Source: Promethearchaeota archaeon
Lineage (GTDB): Archaea > Asgardarchaeota > Lokiarchaeia > Sigynarchaeales > SOKP01
Assembly: GCA_019057975.1 (NCBI GenBank)
Contig: JAHLWJ010000138.1
Coordinates: forward strand, 1 to 11,000
Reading direction: 5' to 3'
Length of the DNA stretch: 11,000 bases
Shown here in pieces: positions 6,760-11,000 of this stretch. A program made the translations under genes and the position numbers. Position 1 is the first letter of the stretch, and each line of letters opens with the position of its first letter. The notes under the pieces are model-generated. The model did no database searches, was not told the origin of the DNA, and saw only the letters and a list, made by a program, of their open reading frames with translations.

Positions 6760-6855
6760 GAATTTTTAAAGGTTTATAGTTTGAATATAAAGGTAGGATA
6801 ATTTTATTTATAATATTGGAAAAATTCTTAAACAAATAAGTAACGGCCCTAAGTG

Positions 6856-6863
6856 AAATATAT
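6856..6863 (+). promoter_or_regulatory. TATA-like box upstream of the type IIG gene
   Basis: aaatatat preceded by aagtg resembles an archaeal BRE plus TATA box. Initiation about 25 bases downstream would give a leader of about 20 bases before the TTG at 6911. The alternative tttataat at 6807-6814 would give a leader near 70 bases. Both are plausible; the sequence alone does not decide. Confidence 0.3.
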
Positions 6864-6910
6864 CAAATAAAATAATTGATAAATAAAGTTTAAAAAAATG
6901 GTTTTAACTC

Positions 6911-9900
6911 TTGACGGAGCAAGCTAAGACTTTTAGAGAAATATACATTAAGTATCGGGATAAATTTAAAACGGAAATTAAGGGAGAATTCATTGACATT
7001 TTATTTAGCGAAGATATAAGTAAAAGAAAAGAATTAATTACAAAACACACAGTAGCCAACATCGAACCAGAACCATTGACTGAAGACATCATTATAGCTA
7101 TGTTCGGAGAGTGTGGAATTGATCCACTTGATATTAAAAGGCAAAAGGTTCTTGATGGTGTCAATGATATATTTGAACGAGTCAGAAAAAAACCAGATTT
7201 TTATATATTAAACGCTGATCCCAACAAAAAGGGGATTCTATTTGAGATTGAGCATTTAAATAAGGGTCTCGAAAAGGAGGGTGATGGTGAAGGGATCGAC
7301 CAAGCTTTAGAATGGTACAAACTCGATCCCAGCTTTGCATTTGAGTATGATTCCATAATTACTAACTTTCACGAATGGTTTTTTCTAACATATAACCGTG
7401 AAAAACGGAAATATGAAGTAATTCCAAAAAAACCTTGGGAAGTATTAGAAGATTTAACAAATATAAAATTCGGAAGAGGTAGAGAGTATTTATTAGAGCT
7501 TGAAGAACAAAAAAGAGACATAACTAATCAATTTTATAATAAATTCCAAGAAAGATTAAAAAAACTATTAGGTAAAACTTCAACTGTTCGTGTCGATATT
7601 AGAGTTCTTAATTTTAAAAAATCTGAAGATCAAACAACGGAAGAATATGAGAACGATCTAATAAGTTTCTATAGAATAATCTTCAGTAGGCTACTTTTCA
7701 TCAAGATATTAATATCTTGGAAAATGCTTGAAATAGACCCACTTTCATTAATCTTAAAAAAGGAAATGATCTATTGGAATACTGAAATTCGAGCTCTATT
7801 TTTTGACATTTTTAATAAAAAACCAAAAAATCGACCAAAGTATGTTCCTGAAGAATTTAAAATTTTACCATACCTAAATGGAGGATTATTTCGTCCCAGT
7901 GGCATCGAAGTAGATAATGACGGAAACCTAAGAGATGTGCATTTGAATCCAGAAGCTATTAAAGATATATGGGACTTTTTGAAAAAATTTAAATTTATAA
8001 GGGAAGAAAATGGCATAGATATTGAAGATCATAATACCATTAATCCCGAAATTCTAGGATATATTTTTGAACGCTCTATAGGGGATGAGAGAAAAAAAAC
8101 TGGCTCATTTTATACGCCAGAAGAATTAACTGATTATATGACGGAAAACACGATTTTTCCATATATCATCGGAAATATTAATAAAAAATTTTCCGACATC
8201 CTCCCAATCAAAAGAATTTCAGATATAGACTTCCTACTGAATAAGGCTGAAATTTATAACTATATTTTAAATGAATTAATCCAAGACATAAAGATATGTG
8301 ATCCAGCTTGTGGCTCTGGAGCTTTTTTAAAGAAAGCCGCAGACAAATTATTATTTTTGTATAAAAAGTGTTATAGAGGGTGTGGGAGAGAATTACCCTT
8401 TAAAGTTAAAGATGACATTCAAAAGGATAGTCAAATGCCATTTGCTGATATTTATTCAATTAAAAAACATATTATTCAGAATAATATATATGGAGTTGAC
8501 ATAAACAAATCCGCAATAGAGATCTGCGAGCTTAGGTTATGGCTTTGGATTGTTAAGCCGCCAGAAGAATTAATTGGTTCAAAAGAATATTTGGAAATCC
8601 CGTCTTTGCCAAATATAGAATACAACATTAGATGTGGAAACAGCTTAATTGGATATTGCGAAATCGAAAGACTAAGCGAAATAGGATCTGATAAATTCCA
8701 TAGAATTGACGATAAATTCCTAAGTAAGAAAGGTTCGGCAATAATAGACATTCTACACCAAAAACAAGAACTTATCTCGTGCTATTACCAAAAGGATGAA
8801 AAAATTGAAGAATCGAAAAAGAATGAAATTCGGAATGCTATCAATACAATTGTTGATGATTTTAAGGAACAGCTAAATTCTCTGTTAAAAAACGATTTTC
8901 AGAGCCTAAAATTAATAGTACCATTAGGACCGATATATATTTCTGAATACATCAATGATAAAAACTTTAGAAAGAAATTCCAAGATGTTCTTAGAGAATT
9001 AAATATAAATAATGAATTGACATATTTTAAAGTCAATTTTAAAACCCCCGTTGATATTGATTATGAAGCAATAAGAAGCGTAAAAGGTTTGACTTGTTCA
9101 GTGAATAAGCTTACCAATAAAGTTTCTTCTATTTATCCTACATCAAGTTTTAAGATTAAATATCATTCGGAATATGGTGAGAGTCCCTTTTCTAAGTTCC
9201 TCCTAAAACAAGTTTCAGATTGGAGTCAAGTCGATAATATTGAATTAAAGAAGCAAGTAGGTATAAAAGATATTTTATTGATCGATCCATTTTATTGGGT
9301 GATGGAGTTTCCAACTATCTTCAATAATGCATCTAAGAATAACAAAGGCTTTGATATTATCATTGGTAATCCTCCCTTTATCAGAGCAGATACTGAAGAT
9401 GAATTTTTTTTACTTCAGAGGAATATTTTAATTCAATTGCCAGAATATGAAACTTTATGGGAGAAATGGGATATTTTTGTTGCATTTATTGAAAGATCAG
9501 TTAAAAAACTTTTAAAAGAAAATGGTAAATTTAATTTTGTTGTTTCAGATGCCATCTGCACCGTAAAATATTCTGAGAAGATAAGGGAATGGTTGCAAAC
9601 TACTTATAAAATTCCTCTTTTGGATTATTTTGAAGGTTATGATGTTTTTAAAGGAGTAGGGATTAATCCAATATTACTTTTTATAAATAAGAATAATAAC
9701 TTAACTGAAACTCGTAAGATTATTCATACCAATAATTTTCTTAACATCACAAAAGATTATATGATAAATCAAAGTATTGATTATTTATGGAAAAAAGAGA
9801 TACCAGAAATTTTAAAATTCAAATTAGGTAAGAGGATTGAAAATTTAGGAAATATTTGCTATATTAGCTATGGTATTGCTCCAAATGCTGATGAACAGAT

Positions 9901-10810
9901 CGCCAAAGGAGAATTTGTAAAGGGAGATTTGCTTTCAAATACCCCCTCTAAAATCCATAAAAAAAAATATATTGAAGGTAAAGATATTGATAAATTTAAA
10001 GTAAAGAGAATAAGGTATATTGAGTGGGATACTGAGAGATGTCCTAAAAAGATAAGAAGGAAAAAATTTAAAGAGTTATTTATTGGATTAAAAATAATAC
10101 AGGGAAGGATGACAAGGGCATTTTTAGACAATAATAACTTAATTTGTGACAATAGTTCTATTATTTTAAAAAAGTTTTGTAATTTGGAAGGAGTTGAAAA
10201 TAAAAGTATCAGTGGTAGTTTAAAGAAATTTAATAAAGGTTACCAGAGAAATCAATTGGAAAACATTTCAAAAGATTATAGTTATGAATATATTTTATCA
10301 GTACTTAATTCAAATTTTGCTTATTCTTATCTAAATGCTATTAGAAGGCACAAATTAAAGAATACTTTCTATCCTCACGATTTTAGAAACATACCTATAA
10401 AAAGGATCAAAGATCAGACTTTTTTTGTCAATATCGTTAATATCCTACAATTTTTATACCAATATGGAGGAAATAAGGAAATCATTGATTTTCTTGACAA
10501 TTCGATTTTAAATTTTGTTATTTATGAGCTTTACTTTGAAGATAAGATGAAAGAAGATGGGTGTCATTATGGATTACTTGAAGATATAAAAGAAGAGTTT
10601 GTGAATATTGAATTAGAGAAATGGATCAAATTAGTCTTTAAATCTCCTCTAAGCGATGAAGAATTAGACAAAAAAAATGAAATTGAAAGAGAAAATTTAA
10701 AAATTATCAATGAGATTTATAATAATTTAAATAAAGAGTCTATTAATAACAAAATTAACCTAATGCGAGAATTTAACTGGATTAATAATATTGAAAGTAA
10801 AGGTTCTTAG
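6911..10810 (+). CDS. Type IIG restriction-modification enzyme (fused nuclease, N6-adenine methyltransferase and specificity domain)
   Basis: A 1299-residue single-chain restriction-modification protein. Residues about 90-160 form a PD-(D/E)XK-like nuclease region: P95-D96 (KKPDFYIL), E112-I-E114 (GILFEIEHLNKGL), then IDQALEWYK and IITNFHEWFFLTYN, the latter matching the TNG..W segment of related nucleases. A helical linker follows. The methyltransferase core has FYTPEELTDYM (400-410), SAM motif I D464-PACGSG, motif II-like GVDINKSAIEICELRLWLW (528-546), NIRCGNSLIG (572-581) and catalytic motif IV N820-PPF, the gamma-class adenine-N6 order. Residues about 970-1250 resemble a TaqI-like target recognition domain (KYIEGKDIDKFKV, KIIQGRMTRAFLDNNN). 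The start is TTG 6911: an in-frame TAA lies at 6905-6907 and the next ATG is 63 codons in. It would methylate one adenine in its site and cleave unmethylated foreign DNA. The nuclease lacks the usual Lys (see findings). Confidence 0.9.
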   Translation: MTEQAKTFREIYIKYRDKFKTEIKGEFIDILFSEDISKRKELITKHTVANIEPEPLTEDIIIAMFGECGIDPLDIKRQKVLDGVNDIFERVRKKPDFYILNADPNKKGILFEIEHLNKGLEKEGDGEGIDQALEWYKLDPSFAFEYDSIITNFHEWFFLTYNREKRKYEVIPKKPWEVLEDLTNIKFGRGREYLLELEEQKRDITNQFYNKFQERLKKLLGKTSTVRVDIRVLNFKKSEDQTTEEYENDLISFYRIIFSRLLFIKILISWKMLEIDPLSLILKKEMIYWNTEIRALFFDIFNKKPKNRPKYVPEEFKILPYLNGGLFRPSGIEVDNDGNLRDVHLNPEAIKDIWDFLKKFKFIREENGIDIEDHNTINPEILGYIFERSIGDERKKTGSFYTPEELTDYMTENTIFPYIIGNINKKFSDILPIKRISDIDFLLNKAEIYNYILNELIQDIKICDPACGSGAFLKKAADKLLFLYKKCYRGCGRELPFKVKDDIQKDSQMPFADIYSIKKHIIQNNIYGVDINKSAIEICELRLWLWIVKPPEELIGSKEYLEIPSLPNIEYNIRCGNSLIGYCEIERLSEIGSDKFHRIDDKFLSKKGSAIIDILHQKQELISCYYQKDEKIEESKKNEIRNAINTIVDDFKEQLNSLLKNDFQSLKLIVPLGPIYISEYINDKNFRKKFQDVLRELNINNELTYFKVNFKTPVDIDYEAIRSVKGLTCSVNKLTNKVSSIYPTSSFKIKYHSEYGESPFSKFLLKQVSDWSQVDNIELKKQVGIKDILLIDPFYWVMEFPTIFNNASKNNKGFDIIIGNPPFIRADTEDEFFLLQRNILIQLPEYETLWEKWDIFVAFIERSVKKLLKENGKFNFVVSDAICTVKYSEKIREWLQTTYKIPLLDYFEGYDVFKGVGINPILLFINKNNNLTETRKIIHTNNFLNITKDYMINQSIDYLWKKEIPEILKFKLGKRIENLGNICYISYGIAPNADEQIAKGEFVKGDLLSNTPSKIHKKKYIEGKDIDKFKVKRIRYIEWDTERCPKKIRRKKFKELFIGLKIIQGRMTRAFLDNNNLICDNSSIILKKFCNLEGVENKSISGSLKKFNKGYQRNQLENISKDYSYEYILSVLNSNFAYSYLNAIRRHKLKNTFYPHDFRNIPIKRIKDQTFFVNIVNILQFLYQYGGNKEIIDFLDNSILNFVIYELYFEDKMKEDGCHYGLLEDIKEEFVNIELEKWIKLVFKSPLSDEELDKKNEIERENLKIINEIYNNLNKESINNKINLMREFNWINNIESKGS

Positions 10811-10832
10811 TCGCACAATCTCTTTCATTCTT

Positions 10833-10846
10833 CTTAGCCTACTAAG
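10833..10846 (+). terminator. Weak hairpin after the type IIG gene
   Basis: cttag (10833-10837) and ctaag (10842-10846) pair around ccta, 23 bases after the stop codon. The five-bp stem is weak. A run of seven T follows at 10872-10878, the more typical archaeal termination signal. Together they are a plausible but unproven transcript end. Confidence 0.3.
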
Positions 10847-10891
10847 TAAAGTATATATATCAAAATTCATATTTTTTTGCTGAAAATTAAG

Positions 10892-11000
10892 AACAAAGAA
10901 TTACATCTCTTATATAATGCTTAGAAGCTCTACTATCTGAAGGGTCACAAGAATTAAAACGAAGATTAAGTCAAAGAGTTTCACTTATTTTAAGAACTAT
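10892..11000 (+). pseudogene. Apea-type HEPN fragment, damaged, running off the right edge
   Basis: From 10918 to the edge the frame reads LEALLSEGSQELKRRLSQ followed by RVSLILRT, closely resembling the conserved ALEaLL...EL...L..R helix pair of Apea-like HEPN proteins. The frame has no start codon, and a TAA (10915-10917) lies directly before it. The preceding bases fit in another frame (NKELHLLYNA, 10892-10921), giving a good joined reading NA/LEALLSEG if one base is missing near 10919-10921. The N-terminal part normally expected is absent: 10811-10850 is non-coding. So this is probably a truncated, frameshifted copy. The catalytic R-x4-H would lie beyond the window and cannot be checked here. 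Confidence 0.4.

Larger units (their letters stand above)
6470..6910. other. 441-bp gap with possible gene scrap and promoter region
   Basis: Two halves. The left (about 6517-6645) is less AT-rich and open on both strands, described separately. The right (6646-6910) is extremely AT-rich and holds a dyad (6741-6759), TATA-like stretches (6807-6814 and 6856-6863) and a run of seven A just before base 6898. This part is the probable promoter region of the type IIG gene. A run of seven T at 6518-6524 could end transcription from the broken HEPN gene. Confidence 0.5.

Overview
The window is very AT-rich: hand counts of single lines give roughly 25-30% G+C, and one small gene reaches about 40%. Proteins are rich in Lys, Ile, Asn and Glu. 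Upstream regions carry TATA-like boxes rather than clear -35/-10 pairs, and Shine-Dalgarno motifs are mostly absent. This suggests an archaeon, possibly an AT-rich Asgard/Lokiarchaeia-type lineage. That is inference from style only, because no rRNA, tRNA or housekeeping gene is present.

The content looks like an accessory defence island. From left to right: (i) the 3' part of an unrecognised gene that runs in from the left edge (3-656); (ii) a convergent intact HEPN-type gene (674-1243, minus), with a perfect 12-bp-arm palindrome between the two 3' ends; (iii) a 531-bp AT-rich gap holding the divergent promoters; (iv) a TIR-like / nucleoside-deoxyribosyltransferase-like protein with many cysteines and a long unrecognised C-terminal region (1775-3019); (v) a HEPN-type gene split by one in-frame TAA (3098-4258); (vi) a 100-residue stand-alone Mrr-like nuclease (4287-4589); (vii) a small WYL-like protein with the only strong ribosome binding site seen here (4807-5136); (viii) a second broken HEPN-type gene with in-frame TAG and TGA codons (5195-6469); (ix) a 441-bp gap with a possible gene scrap, a dyad and a promoter; (x) an intact 1299-residue type IIG restriction-modification protein (6911-10810); (xi) at the right edge, a damaged fragment resembling an Apea-type HEPN protein.

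The main observation is that several of the shorter open frames are not separate genes. 3098-3412 and 3497-4258 share one reading frame. So do 5195-5401, 5642-6091 and 6212-6469, and the stretches between them stay open in that frame and look coding. Each reconstructed gene carries an Arg-x4-His motif typical of HEPN ribonucleases. Together with the intact minus-strand gene and the right-edge fragment, there are four HEPN-like genes in 11 kb. Three are interrupted, while the neighbouring TIR-like, Mrr-like, WYL-like and type IIG genes are intact. This suggests selective silencing of RNase toxins, or less likely stop-codon readthrough.

Functionally, the genes would cover DNA restriction and modification (type IIG, Mrr-like), nucleotide signalling or NAD depletion (TIR-like), RNA cleavage (HEPN) and ligand-dependent control (WYL). 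That they act together is inferred from proximity only.
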